DNA from: Apoderus coryli
Lineage: Eukaryota > Arthropoda > Insecta > Coleoptera > Attelabidae
Assembly: GCA_911728435.2 (NCBI GenBank)
Contig: OU452202.1
Coordinates: 16,967,135 to 17,031,134, forward strand
Direction of reading: 5' to 3'
Length of the DNA stretch: 64,000 nt
Under the pieces are notes generated by a model. The model saw only the letters and a program-made list of their open reading frames with translations. It ran no database searches and was not told the origin of the DNA. The translations under genes were made by a program, and so were the position numbers. Of this stretch, positions 47,301-58,731 are shown in pieces; the stretch's first letter is position 1, and every line of letters starts with the position of its first letter.

Positions 47301-50300
47301 TCGACGATAGCATTCCCATTTATTGTGGTTTAACAGCGCCAAACACTCCTCTGAAGCATCAATTCGTTGTTGTTTTTGGTTGACTGTGAGCTCACGTGGC
47401 ACCCACTTTGCACAGAGCTTACGCTTACGCATCAAATGTTCGTGTACAATGGTAAATACACTATATACCATCTGATATCTTTACAATGTTAGCTAGCTCG
47501 TGCATCTTCAATTTGCGATCGTTCAAAACCAATTTGTGATTTACTTCATTTGGGCGTCAACTGCCCTCTGCATCATTTGTTCTGGTACGACCACGTTTAA
47601 ATTCAGCAATCCACTTCTCTACCATTTGTCTCGATGGAGGATTGTTCGGATAGTGTTTATGAAGCCATTGTTTGGTTTCCGCTGTATTTTTTTTTTCATC
47701 AAAAAGCAATGCTTTATCAAAATTCGAATTTCACTTTTTTCCATTGCTTTTTCAATAATAAATCCAGATTTATCTTAATATATGGTTCCATAAACTACTA
47801 AAAAAGTCGGTTGTGTCACCCAAAACCCGGCAAGGGATAATATAAACTAAAATATATGACCTGCGCAACGAAAAATAATTCTAATAATAATAATTATTAT
47901 TATTACAATGAAAAAACACACATCGCCTCCACCAATTTATTAAAAAAACTTAATTTAATTTAATTTAATTATAGGGACATGTTTCGGAGTTTCAACTCCA
48001 TCATCAGCTTTATCAAAAAAGCACATTCGTCTGGAGGCAGAGACAAAAACGCAGTGGATAGTAATTTTTGTTATTTCATGTCAGTTTACAACGTTTCGGC
48101 AACGCACAATTGCCTTCTTCAGGTACAGTCTAAATCGTCTCCTATTCACCACAGGCGTTCAATTTTTCATACATTGAAATTTTGAACGTTGTAAACTGAC
48201 ATGGAATAACAAAAATTATTGCACGTACAATCTGTTTTAATTGGAAGAAATCCATTTAGAAAATAACCTAACAAACTAACTACTTTAATCAAAAATTAGA
48301 AATAAAAAAAAATGCCAGAGCTAGGGTTAGAACCCAGGACCTTTCGTCTCTACCACTGACGATACTAACGCTTATGCAAATTAAGTTCTAAAAGTATCTA
48401 TAAGAGCTGTATATACAGGGTGAGTTATTAGTGCGTCGAAGTTCGATATTACTTCAAAGACCAAAAATTTCACGCAAAACTAAGCAGCCAGTGTGTAGAC
48501 AGTCATAAAGTACGTATTTTAAAATTATTGTTATTTGTACAGGGTGGCTCATCTCATCAGGGTGAACCAAACTTTCGTTTTTTTAAATAGAAAGCCCTAT
48601 TTATTATTCCAAAATTTCATTGGTTTAGACTTGGCATTAATCATACTAAAATGCAAAACATGGCGAATTCTAAGGCTTCTGTACTGGAACTGAAATAATT
48701 TAAACTCTGCTTCTTACAGGCATAGCTTTTTGATAGTTATCAACTTTTAGAAAAAGATAATTTTTGGTATATAGTGCAAAACCTGTATACAGGGTGAGTC
48801 GAAACTCAAATTGGCGTTTTACTCGAATTTTCCAAATGAGACACCCTGTATATAATATGAAAAACTGAAAGCAAAATTAATAAGCTTTTATTCTTATATA
48901 GCCTTTCTTATACCTCAAGCTATTAGTTTTTAAGATATTTTCATTTAAACAAAAAAATATGAGAAAATTTGGACTTTACGTGATGATTTTGCATATATCT
49001 ACCTAATTTCATTTTTGATATTTGTTATTGAAAAACATTACACAAGATCATGAAAATAATATTTTTCAAATTCAACCTATTTTTTAATAGTTATTTATTT
49101 ATCATAATCGTAATCAAAACCGGTATATAATTGCAATATTTATCAACTAAATCAACAAGGATTTGATCGAATGACAGTGACATTTAATCATTAGCTATTT
49201 ATTACAAAAGTGTATTATATTAAGTACCTATAACAATTAGTTTATTAATAATTACTTAATTAAATTTGGGTTGAAATGAATTTTCCCAAAACTGAGTTAA
49301 TAGATATGATTTGAATATTGGGAGGATGTATGTAAAATGTTTTACTTCCGCAAAGAATTTACCAAGAAAGATATCCGGCTCGAAGGCAACCAGAAAAGAT
49401 ATCAGTAAAATACCCGAAACAAACTAGGACCAAAACTGTGTTGAATTATGAAAATTAATTGAATGTAATGTTAAAAGTGGTAGAAAATCCACATATCAGC
49501 ACGTATGAGATTGCTCGGGAACCATCGGTAGGCCAAAGCTAAGTCAAAAGAATTCTACATAAAAACAAAATGACGATGACTATCTCCGGCGAATTACGTT
49601 CTGCCAATGGGCGCAACAACAACCAGGTAGATTTTTTTGACTTTGTGTTGTTTGGAGATGAGGCCACATTTCATAAATGAAAATATCTTAACTAATAGTT
49701 TTAGGTATAAGAATTGCTATATAAGACTAAAGGCTTCTCAATTTTCCTTTCAGTTTTTGATATTATATACAGGGTGTCTCATTTAGAAAATTCGAGTAAA
49801 ACGCAAATTTGAGTTTGGACTCACCCTGTATACAGGTTTTGCACTATATACCAACAATTATCTTTTTCTAAAAGTTGATAACTATCCAAAAGCTATGCTC
49901 GTAAGAAGCAGAGTTTAAATTATTTCAGTTCCAGTACAGAAGCCTTAGAATTCGCCATGTTTTGCATATAATACTAGTGGTAACTTTTGAATTACTCTGT
50001 ATAATTTTCCAAAATTTTAGTATGATTAATGTCAAGTCTAAACCAATGAAATTGTGGAATAATAAATAGGGGTTTCCATTAAAAAAAACGTAAGTTTGGT
50101 TCACACTGATGAGATGAGCCACCCTGTACAAATAACAATAATTTTAAAACACGTACTTTATGACTGCCTTCACACTTGCTTCTTAGTTTTGCGTGAAATT
50201 TTTGGTCTTTGAGGTAATATCGAACTTCGACGCACTAATACCTCACCCTGTATATACAAACCAAATTTTAATCGTAAATTTCTTGAGAAAACTAATGGCT

Positions 50301-53300
50301 TCATCGTAGGAATCCCTTAAACTCATAAACCAAAATTTAGCTCAATTGGTTGAAGCGTTTAGATACAGACACACGCACAGACAGACAGACTTCTATCTGG
50401 AAATGATCTTAATCGTTTCAGGGGACTTCAAAATGATTATATTCGTTTTAATCTCAAAAATTTTTTTAACGCGTTTACAATATTTTCCCTACGGTATTAT
50501 TGATCGTTTCAGTTCGGATATATAAGTTAAACGGAAAACCTATAAACAGGTTTTATTGTTTTATAACAGATAACAAATCACTCCTTAAGTACACAATAAC
50601 TTAGAAAATGTGCCAGATTTTCTTTAAAGCAATAATTTTAATAATAACTGAAAAGCTGTACAATACTTTATATTCAAAAGTCACAAATAGAAAAAATGTC
50701 AAGATCAAAATTTAATATCATGGTATAACAAAAAAAAATCAAGTATAACATGCACTATATTATCTGTAAGTGTATTTTCTTATGAGAGAATATGTTGCCA
50801 AGAAATGTTCTGTCCAAGGCCTGCCCACGTATTTTATTGGTTTAATATAACGAGTGTTATTTTGTTATTTCAGTTATATGCCGTTTTGAAATTCCTATTT
50901 TTATTATCAGTTTTTGTCTCTCTTTAATAAAACTCAGATGAAGATGAATTTCGTGCAGATTATTAAAAAAATTAATATAAAAAAGTCAAGTCAACACTGA
51001 AAGTCAGCTTCAAAAAATGACTAACATTTTGTTGAATAACATTTTGTTGAAGAGTTAGTATCGTCATTTTAACAATATTTTTTTTTTTAATTTCAATATA
51101 AGTGTTATAAATTCTGGTAACACTTGACCGTTAAGTGTTATCGAAGAAGAGTGGATACAAGATGGACTTTTCCAATAGTTTATTATGCTATAATTTCGAA
51201 AAACTTACAAAACTAATAAATTAGCGGCAAGTGAAAAGTATACAGTAGTGTTCAGAAAACTTTTAAGTTATCTAACAGCAACGTAACATGTGTTATGTAC
51301 AGAGTCAGTCAGTATATTTTGACACTCACCTAGACCCTTATTATGGATGATAGAACAAAATTTGAATATAAAATTCGTAGGGTTTGTGCTATAGTATCTT
51401 TTAGAACTATTGAAATCAAAACATTTAGTTTGCAAACTTGACAAACTTAGTTGGGGCACCTTATTATATATTATACAGGGTGTCCGGAAAAATGAGGTCA
51501 ATCCGTTAACCACAGATTCCTTGAGCAAAAATAATATGAGTTTTAAGATGCAACTTTTCATTTTAGCCCTCCATGTTCGATATACATTCATACACGTCAA
51601 AGTTGAAAATTTAAAACCAATATTTTTAAATAATTCTAGTATTTATTGAGATATTGGATTCAAGTTTAGTGTGTTGCTTCAGAAGAAAGAGCTACTTCTG
51701 TCCAAAAAAAGAACATAAAGAACAATTTCTTAATAGCCGAAATACGGGACCCCCCAAGTTTTTATTTCCTACGCCAATGACTTTTAAACTAAATTTTTAT
51801 AGGTTACTATGTATTTTTGATTATTTTTTAACTCTTATAAAATTTGTATAAAATAATTTGTTTTTGAGATATTTTGAAAATTATTGGCTCTTGTTGTCTA
51901 CGCGGCTCACGGTATTTTCACTACTAAATCAAGGATGTTTAACTCAAATTACCATTACTGTGCATCAAATTAAGTACAGTTTTCGAAAAGGTAATAAAAC
52001 TAAACACTACGAACACGAAGTTGTTTATTATTTTTAACTTAATTTGAAGCATCATAGTCAAATATTAATTATTTAAACATATTATTTTAAAAGCATGAAA
52101 AAGTAACTAAATACACATTAGAAAAACTATAGTTTTTCTAATGGTATACCAGTCTAAATAAATTGCTCGATATGACCCCCATTTTTTTCAATGCATATAT
52201 GCGAGCTCTTTTTAGTAAAGAAAATATTAGTCTTTGAAAAATATGAGGCGTCAACCTAAAGTCTTCCCCATCTTGTAAGGTTCTCTCTATTAAATGAGTT
52301 TCACTCAAAATCGAAACCTTATAAACAAAATCTTTCATACAACCCCAGACTGAATAGTCCAAGGGAGTAAGATCTGGGGTTCGGGGTGGCCATTTAACAG
52401 GAGCATCTTGGCCTCGCCCAATCCAGCGTTGGGGAAAGTTTTCATGTAAGTATCTCCTTAGAGTGCACCATCAAGTTGAAACCAAATGTTTTGTCTAATT
52501 AAGAGAGTCAAATCGTCAAGTAAATCGGGCAGTATGTTTTGAAGAAATGCTAAAAATGAATCACTAGTCAAATTCCCTGGTAAAATTACAGGACCCAAAA
52601 AAAAATTATCCACGACACCTACCCACACGTTGACTTTAAAGTTTACTTGATGATGTGTCTCTACTCCGGCATGAGGATTTTCTTCTGTCCAGATATGTGT
52701 ATTATGAATATTTGTGACCCCGTTTCTAGTAAAGGTAGCTTCGTCCGTAAACAAAATATTTTTGATGAAGTGTATACCTCTGTCATGCATTTCGCATATC
52801 CACCTACATAGCCTAGATCTCAGCTCATGGTCTTGAGGCAGCAGAGATTGTACTTCTTGAATATGGTAGGGGTAAAGCTACTGTCTTTTTAAAATCTGGT
52901 GTACTTCAGATTTCCCAATATTTTCAACCTGTCGGGCAAGACTTTGGTACTAATATTTGCTCGATGCTTGTTAAAATACTCTCCTCTTTTTTCGGTTGAA
53001 TTATACGGGATCAACCGCAGTTCCCTCTACGATCTTTCCTAAAACTTCTACTGTGCCTTAGTCGCCTAACCAAATTTGAAAAATACCTTCGTTTTTGATG
53101 AATTCGATTAGGGAACTTTTCTTCGTACCGCCTAGCGGCTAAACTAACGTTATTTTTCTTCATTAAATAAACAAAAATACAATTTTACTGATTATAATCA
53201 TTCAAATGTATTTAAATCTTACCCATGATTAAAATCATATCCGTCATTTCCGAAAAACATATAACATCCCGTATTTTGGCAGACATTGTTTTTTGCGTTG

Positions 53301-56159
53301 TTTTTTTTAAAGAAGTAGCTCTTTATGCTGAAGCAACACACTAAATTATAATCCAATCTCTTAATAAATAGGTACTAGGATTATTTAAAAATATTGGTTT
53401 TAAATTTTCAACTTTGACGCCCTGTATATCGAACATGGAGGGCTAAAATGAAAAATTGTATCTTAAAACTGATATTATTTTTGCTCAAGGAATCTGTGGA
53501 TTGACCACCTTTTTCCGGACACCCTGTATATAAGCTAAAGTGAAATTATGGGTTATTGGTATTAGCTTTAGCCGTTCTTAAGATAGGTTCGTTTAAAACT
53601 CAAATTTCGGTTATTGGAATTCATTTCAAGATCGAAGTAGCGTTCACCGACAATAAAAAAATTTATATTTAGATGAAAAACTTGATATTTTACTTTACTT
53701 TCGAGCTTCAATCGTTTATATTTCTTATGTTCGTTTAATATAATCATTATTTTATTTGTGCAAATTACTTAAATATTAAATTGTCAAATAGTAAAAGCAC
53801 TCGTAAAATATGTAATGATAACCAAATCTATTGTTGCCATAATATCATGTGAATCAAAATAAATGAATAAACTTGGTCTAGGTGGGCTTTACAAATTTTA
53901 CAATCATGTATAAATATCAAGAATCTAACTCAATCTAGAGTGTCCAATGGCTAAGCCGGCTCTGGATGTTTATGAGAAGTCATAGTAATAGATCAATTAT
54001 TAATATAGAAAACTCACACTCGTCTGTTGTACATCCTGCTGACTTGTTAGCCTCTTCAAACGCGTATATTCCTGATCGTACCGTTTGATATCGGATGTCA
54101 TTGTCACTTCAGTATTTTTACTTAGTATGTCATAAATTTTATATACCAAAACTTAGCTTTTAACTGTATTCTCTCTTTTAATTTCACCTAGCTGTTTATA
54201 ATTAATTCAGCACTAAAAGTTTGGACTTGTATCCGCATTATAGTTTAATCTATTTTACAAAATTTCACAATAACAAATTTCGCATCTACTTTGCTGATGT
54301 GTTTTAGTTTAGTTCATTCCAAGTTGTCTTATTTATTTTATTTAGAATATTTGGCAATGGCGACAGATAAATATTGTTTGTTTCAGACTCAATGCCGATG
54401 CGGTTATAAAAATTAGTCTCAACAGAATATACTAACTTAGTAGGTAATAATCATGAACAACTATTTTACTAAATGGGACAATATTAATAATTTTGAGGTA
54501 ATTTTTGTTACGAGGGACATTCAGTAATTAAGGAGGCAATTTGTTATAAACAAATCAGTAAAAAAAATGGCTACTTTTTAGCGTAATCGCACCCAACAAT
54601 TATGCACTTTCTTATGCCCATGGCATAAAATTATTTTACCTAAGTTTGCACCTGAATTTTGTTCGCTGGAGCTCAATTCTTTGCCTTCTTTAGACAAGCC
54701 ATCAACAAGTAAATTTGGCAACCGCGAATTCAAGGCGATTTTTTTGTGTTTACATTGGAATATTATCAGTGCTTATTGAGCTAAATTAGAACAGTTTTTT
54801 ATAAAACTAGTAGTGATCTATGCTTTCATTTTATAAAACTACATTTACAACACCGGATAAACTCTTTGTCAATAAAATATAGTGGTATAAGCTGCGGATA
54901 GTGTTTATCGTATGTATACCAACCTAACTAAGCTTAATTAGTCTTAGATTATACAATAGGTTTGTATATAGACTCGTCATTATTATTATTGCTACCATCA
55001 TCAGACAGATAGTCATATCAGAATATCAAATTCTAAGAAATTATTACATATACGATACAAAGAAAAAAAAATATATAAAGCATCTAATAAACCAATTTTA
55101 AAATGATATAAAACAAAACAACGATACATATATGTATACAATAAAAATAACAAACGCTTAAAACAATATAAAAACTATATTGCGAGGTAGCAAATTCCTG
55201 AAGGCTGTAGAACGCGTCAATCGTTAGAGTTTTTCTTTAATTTCTTCAACATGCTCTCAGTTGGGAAATTCTTCATTTCCGACGGGGAATATTGAAATAG
55301 AAATATCGAGAGTACAGCGGTGATCTTTTATAAAACTCGTGCTTAGGGCGAGGCAAGTATAAACGATTTGTTATTCGTGTAGAATAATTGTGATTGTCAC
55401 CGCATGTTCGGGCCCGATTCTTACTCTTAAATTTGACACAGCTATACAAATAAATACACGGGACAGTGAGGATATTGTTATCCCTGAAAACATGGTTCCA
55501 ATTGCTCTTTTTTGTAGTATGTATAAAAACTCTGTTCATCTGCGTGCATCTACCCCAAATATTGTAGGATAAGTGATTATATGAGTGCATAGTATACAGA
55601 AGTAAGTGATGTTCTGTCCATATAGGTCTTTAGAGAATAACGGACATATAGACTTCCACTGAGCCGGCTACAGAGTTCATCGATGTGATTAATCCAGACC
55701 AAACTTGAGGCAACAATTTTGTCGATTTACAGTCCAAGGCAAGAGAACATCATTAAAATGTAAACCAAATTGCAATGGATTTCCGCCCGTCAGTTTCACT
55801 ACAAAACGCCATATCTTCAATAATTAAATATCACTTTGCCCAAACACATAGAATGAAAAAAGTGCATGCAAAATAAGCTAAGTATACCAAACAAAAATAT
55901 ACAAATAAAGTACGGCAGTGTTACTCACTAAATTTATGGTGACACTCAGATCGTGTGCATGTTTTCCTTTTTTCGTTTTTTTCGGTTTTCTGGCAACGGC
56001 GGCTGCTTCAGCTTTGGCCGGCGCCTGTTTTATAGGTTGTCCTTTCTGTGACACACTTTTTTGAGGCGGTTTACCCAGTTGTTTCCCGCCATGTGTCGGT
56101 GTTCTTTGACCAGATTGAAGTTTATTTTGGATTACACCATCTGCTGGCTTGTTTCTCGC
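44353..56159 (-). CDS. Calmodulin-like protein with alternative extended N-termini
   Basis: Core exons on the minus strand: 45816-45951, 45182-45317, 44440-44588, 44353-44384 (150 residues). They encode four intact EF-hands: [36 protein letters not shown] and [12 protein letters not shown]. The core opens [17 protein letters not shown], so it needs an upstream exon in phase 0. Two candidates fit. Exon 54018-54101 has its own ATG ([18 protein letters not shown]..., 28 codons), giving 178 residues. Exon 55929-56159 (77 codons, no Met) is Lys/Pro/Ala-rich ([21 protein letters not shown]) and needs a further exon beyond 56165. It is clearly diverged from canonical calmodulin, which is nearly invariant in animals, so it is a Ca2+-sensor paralogue. 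The basic tail may direct membrane or nuclear binding (inference). Confidence 0.85.
44712..44743. repeat. Perfect 15-bp-arm palindrome with flanking direct repeats
   Basis: AAAGATTAATGTACA, CA, then the exact inverse. GTTTCACTA lies on both sides (about 44704 and 44745). Sits in the intron between calmodulin-like exons. Confidence 0.7.
46255..47790 (-). mobile_element. Mariner element, disrupted, with LINE inserted
   Basis: Minus-strand frames from about 47745 give [78 protein letters not shown] (first catalytic D in MDE), then KLNELGFE and [12 protein letters not shown]. After the LINE (46436-46925) the mariner resumes as [14 protein letters not shown]. The D-P-x-Y-S-P-D-L block is partly deleted. 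Several frameshifts and stops make it inactive. The 3' terminal 100 bp match the mariner at 31335-31737. Confidence 0.8.
46436..46925 (-). mobile_element. LINE 3' fragment nested in mariner
   Basis: The frame continues from 46920 with [31 protein letters not shown] and [13 protein letters not shown], a jockey-type C-terminus. It ends in ATAAAGGCCGTTATTATTATT on the minus strand. Mariner coding sequence flanks both sides, proving the order of insertion. Confidence 0.75.
47973..48012 (-). ncRNA. Hammerhead-like motif
   Basis: Minus strand: CTGATGA (48007-48001), T, GGAG-TTGAAA-CTCC (stem II), GAAAC, ACATGT, C. The core is complete and stem II pairs perfectly. Stem I arms (ATAAAG and CCTATAA) pair poorly. 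Confidence 0.5.
48086..48126 (-). ncRNA. Hammerhead-like motif in a foldback
   Basis: Minus strand: GTAC, CTGAAGA, A, GGCAA-TTGTGCG-TTGCC (five-pair stem II), GAAAC, ACGT, T, GTA. The 3' flank (TTGTAAACTGACATG...) is repeated inverted at about 48187-48222, so the motif sits near the apex of a foldback. It lies 75 bp upstream, on the same strand, of the preceding motif. Confidence 0.55.
48416..50250. mobile_element. Tc1/mariner-superfamily element with ~530-575 bp nested inverted repeats
   Basis: Bounded by TA-CAGGGTGAG (48414) and CTCACCCTG-TA (50252). Arms 48416-48946 and 49674-50250 are inverted copies; the right arm has an extra insert of about 50 bp. Each arm contains further internal terminus-like units (ACAGGGTGGCTCATC at 48539, ACAGGGTGAGTCG at 48791, GACACCCTGTATA at 48841). 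The core reads, with breaks, [23 protein letters not shown] and [11 protein letters not shown] on the plus strand, a degraded transposase of the kind intact at 58732-60818. Confidence 0.75.
50290..50480 (-). repeat. (CAGA)-associated dispersed repeat
   Basis: Contains ACAGACAGACAGAC near 50378-50391, followed by TCTGGAAATGATCTTAA. Inverted relative to 57065-57260, with which it shares several blocks. Confidence 0.55.
50481..51475. other. Intronic or intergenic AT-rich DNA
   Basis: No gene or terminal repeat recognised. Lies within the long 5' intron of the calmodulin-like gene. Confidence 0.35.
51476..53526 (-). mobile_element. DD41D-type Tc1/mariner element, degenerate, ~220-bp inverted repeats
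   Basis: Flanked by TA on both sides. The ends CAGGGTGTCCGGAAAAATGAGG and their inverse match over about 220 bp (51476-51700 and 53310-53526). The minus-strand transposase is broken but recognisable: [14 protein letters not shown] (first catalytic D), FQLDGA (second), a small deletion near 52465, then [29 protein letters not shown] (third). Clearly a cousin of the element at 58732-60818, yet older: stops and frameshifts occur throughout. Confidence 0.8.
53527..54017. other. Intronic DNA
   Basis: Nothing recognised between the DNA transposon and the alternative calmodulin-like first exon at 54018. Confidence 0.35.
54960..55790 (-). mobile_element. LINE 3' fragment, relative of the 31738-33930 copy
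   Basis: The minus strand encodes [29 protein letters not shown] and [16 protein letters not shown], matching the C-terminal frame 32414-31980. Upstream (55600-55790) traces of the DDRLDW-type segment remain. Frame-shifted, with an AATAATAATGACG tail. Lies in an intron of the calmodulin-like gene. Confidence 0.7.
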
Positions 56160-56164
56160 CTAAA

Positions 56165-57064
56165 CATATTTAAGTCTTAATTAGTGAAAATAAATACTTA
56201 ATAATACCTACATATTTGTTTAATGGAGTCATGAAGGTGGTGGTGAAAAATGATTATTGATATAATAGAAAACAAGCTTATAATTTTAGTTGTACAAATA
56301 TCTGATACAAAAAGCGGTATTGATTGTGCATTTACTGTCACAAATTTGAGTTAATATATGGAGTTATATCGGAGTATGCAACACTTCGATGTCCTAGTTC
56401 AAATAGGCGTTTTTTCTTGAAGGAATTTGTATAAATCAAGCAGTAGTTTGCATAAATTCAATTGGGAAAGTTCCGCATTTGATATGGCGGGGCCTGAAAT
56501 TTACACAGGACATCGTTTTAGACCAACATCCGTTGGGAGGAGGAAATCCTTCCAGATGCTGGAGCCGATATGAGTTAACCCAAGTTTCATGAAGGATGGA
56601 ACTCTTCAAAAGGTACCTATTGAAGATTTGGGGAAAATAAAATGACAATGTTAGACAAATTATAAACGATCAAAAAAATATCAGATTTTTTTGATAGTCG
56701 TAGAAACAGTGAGAACTTTATTACTGAAAAAATGTTAAGACAATAAAAATAAAACTGTGTATTATGAATTTACTTATATTCGCTTAAAAGAAAGTGCCGT
56801 CGAAATTTGCGATTTACGAGGCCTCGACTATAAAATGGGTTAGAAATTCCCCAGGTGTCTCACAGAAATCTACCCGCTTTATTACCTACCATTAGGCGTT
56901 ATGAACGCGTTAAGAATGTTTTCAAAATAATGCAATATAGGTACAAATGTTAAACATATTGTCAATACAAATCCACAACCAAGAGCTTAAATCAAACTTA
57001 AAACCTTAAAATAAAAACACATGTTTTTACTATCCCGCACACGGAAAGTATTGTGAACGCGCTA
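56165..57064. other. Intergenic or intronic DNA
   Basis: No gene recognised. It may contain the unfound 5' exon that joins 55929-56159. Confidence 0.3.
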
Positions 57065-57260
57065 AAAAAAAATTGAGATAAAGAAGGATATAACCCTTTT
57101 GAAGGTCCCTGAGATAATTAAGACCATTTCCAGATTGAAGTCTGTCTGTCTGTGTGTGTGTGTATGTGTGAATTCTTCCACGCTTTAACCAATTTTGGTA
57201 TGTGAGTTTGAGGGAGTCCTAGGATGAACTCGCTTAAGCCCTGTGATAAGGGTGGACACA
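57065..57260 (+). repeat. Dispersed repeat with (TCTG)n/(TG)n
   Basis: Contains GAAGGTCCCTGAGATAATTA, then TCTGTCTGTCTG and (GT)n, then TTTGGTATGTGAGTTTGAGG. Inverted copies lie at 50290-50480 and at the right edge of the window (63900-64000). Confidence 0.6.
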
Positions 57261-57408
57261 ACCGCCAAATTTTCAAATAGTTTTACAGCAGATAGGTCAC
57301 TTTTGATATTTGCCCACATAATTCTTGAGAAAATAGCGTTTAAAATTTCACAAGTTAGGCAGTTGGAACATATCTTATTACAATTAGAATACAATATTTT
57401 CAAATAGG

Positions 57409-57648
57409 GTTTTGTGGCGTAATTCAGAGAGCGTTCGCTTCGCATGCGGAAGGTTATGGGTTCGAATCCCAGCTGTGGCAATACTTTTTTTTTCTTCTAA
57501 TTTTTGAAGTAGTTAGTTTGTTACGTTAGTTCATTGGAAATAATACAAATATAATAATAATTATTAAAATTCTGTTTCGTTACGCACGTCCTAAATTTTT
57601 GATTATATTATATATTGTCGGGAAAGTTTTGGGGCGACATAACAGATT
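57409..57648 (+). mobile_element. tRNA-headed repeat (SINE-like), copy 2
   Basis: The head at about 57414-57480 has an A-box-like TGGCGTAATTCAGAG, an anticodon-like arm around CTTCGCATG, and a perfect B box GGTTCGAATCCC. The body is TTTCTTCTAATTTTTGAAG, AGTTAGTTTGTTA, TCTGTTTCGTTACGC and TTGTCGGGAAAGTTTTGGGG. A minus-strand frame across it (57185-57481) is spurious. Confidence 0.7.
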
Positions 57649-57729
57649 TGTTAGTTTCTTATTCTATCAATACTACAGTCTGGAAAGCCTACATAGTCGA
57701 TCTTAGGCATATCTTGACTGAAAGACCGC

Positions 57730-57948
57730 TCAACGGTACATGTTGTGGTTGGAAAAGTTGATCCAATATTGATTGGTTCCATGGTAGCCGCAGCCTAATG
57801 AAAATTGAAGCAGGGCGATATATTTTAATTTTTCAGGCAACTTCCACATCTGAGACCAGGTTTGTGCCTTTGACAAAAAGTGATCCAAAATATCACCGTA
57901 GAATTTTTGAATAGCGGCCGCTACATCTAAAAATTGTTCATGCTTCAC
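57730..57948 (-). other. Unrecognised open frame, 72 codons
   Basis: QFLDVAAAIQKFYGDILDHF then MWKLPEKLKYIALLQFSLG looks like genuine protein, possibly from a retroelement gag-like region, but I cannot identify it. No clear splice partners. Confidence 0.25.
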
Positions 57949-58051
57949 ATGGTTTTTGGAGGAAGTTCATATAATTTGTAGCCTTTCGAATTGTTTTCTG
58001 AAAATCGATCTAAGTATGGAATGAAAATTCCTCTTCGATAGTACTCGTCCA

Positions 58052-58495
58052 ATGACACTGTTGGATGATCTTGTATGGATTCAACAAGAGAAGAGGTCCT
58101 GGGATTGCGAAGATTGTACTAACGAAGTAAGAGCAAGACGTTCAACTATCTATAGCGTGAGATCATCTGACTCCGATGGCATGAATGGTCTAAAAATGAT
58201 GCCAAAAGAACTACAGGATGAAGTTAGGGAAATGCGTAATGCCAAAATATGAAGATGAGAGGAGAACAGCGAAAGTTATGTCTGATATGGTTACAGAAAT
58301 CTCAAATGATAATCAGCTTTTAAAAGAAAAAGTACAAAAGCTTGAAACCGTTTTAAACATGCAGGAAACGAACAAGATAAGAAAAAATTTCTGCCTAACT
58401 GGTATAACCAAAGGCAACGAAGCTCCAATTGAAATCAAGAAGAAAGTCTCTGGATTTAATTCAAGGCCCCTTGCCCCCTCTTAACGAAATTCCTA
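58052..58495 (+). pseudogene. LINE ORF1-type fragment, frame-shifted
   Basis: Two overlapping frames (58052-58252 and 58218-58484). The first has WDCEDCTNEVRARRS, the end of a PHD/zinc-knuckle. The second has a heptad coiled coil NQLLKEKVQKLETVLNMQE and then KIRKNFCLTGI, the order found in ORF1 proteins of insect non-LTR elements. Truncated at 58495. Confidence 0.45.
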
Positions 58496-58731
58496 GCGGC
58501 GCCTATGACTACACCCGTATCTATTTCTTGGATATCAAAAAATTGTATTTTATTATTATAAAATATCCGCTTTTTCACATATTTTAATCTTCCCACCGTT
58601 ATAGTCGATTGCTAGCATGTTACCATATTTTTTCATTGTCTAATTTTAAAATTTTCCTGTCTTGACAAGCATGATAAACATCTAACCACGGTTAATAGTA
58701 ACGAAAAAAAATGTATATGTACATATATCTA

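Larger units (their letters stand above)
47790..48390 (-). mobile_element. tRNA-headed repeat (SINE-like), copy 1, interrupted
   Basis: On the minus strand a tRNA-like head (GGTAGAGACGAAAGG then GGTTCTAACCC, about 48310-48365) is followed by TTTCTAATTTTTGA and AGTAGTTAGTTTGTTA. Its distal part (CGTTGCGCAGGTC, GGGTGACACAACCG) lies at 47795-47880. Between them is an inserted hammerhead-bearing segment of about 340 bp. Same family as the copies near 57.4 and 62.4 kb. Confidence 0.6.

Noticed and set aside
48548..48562. CTGATGAGATGAG in the arms of the 48.4-50.2 kb transposon
   Set aside because: CUGAUGA is present but there is no stem II hairpin or GAAA box; it is part of a transposon terminus.
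57185..57481. 98-codon minus-strand frame MPQLGFEPITFRMRSERSLNYATK
   Set aside because: It is the antisense of a tRNA-like repeat head; the GFEPITF peptide is the usual artefact of a B box read backwards.
58052..58252. PHD-finger host gene
   Set aside because: Only a partial Cys motif, then an overlapping shifted coiled-coil frame typical of LINE ORF1.
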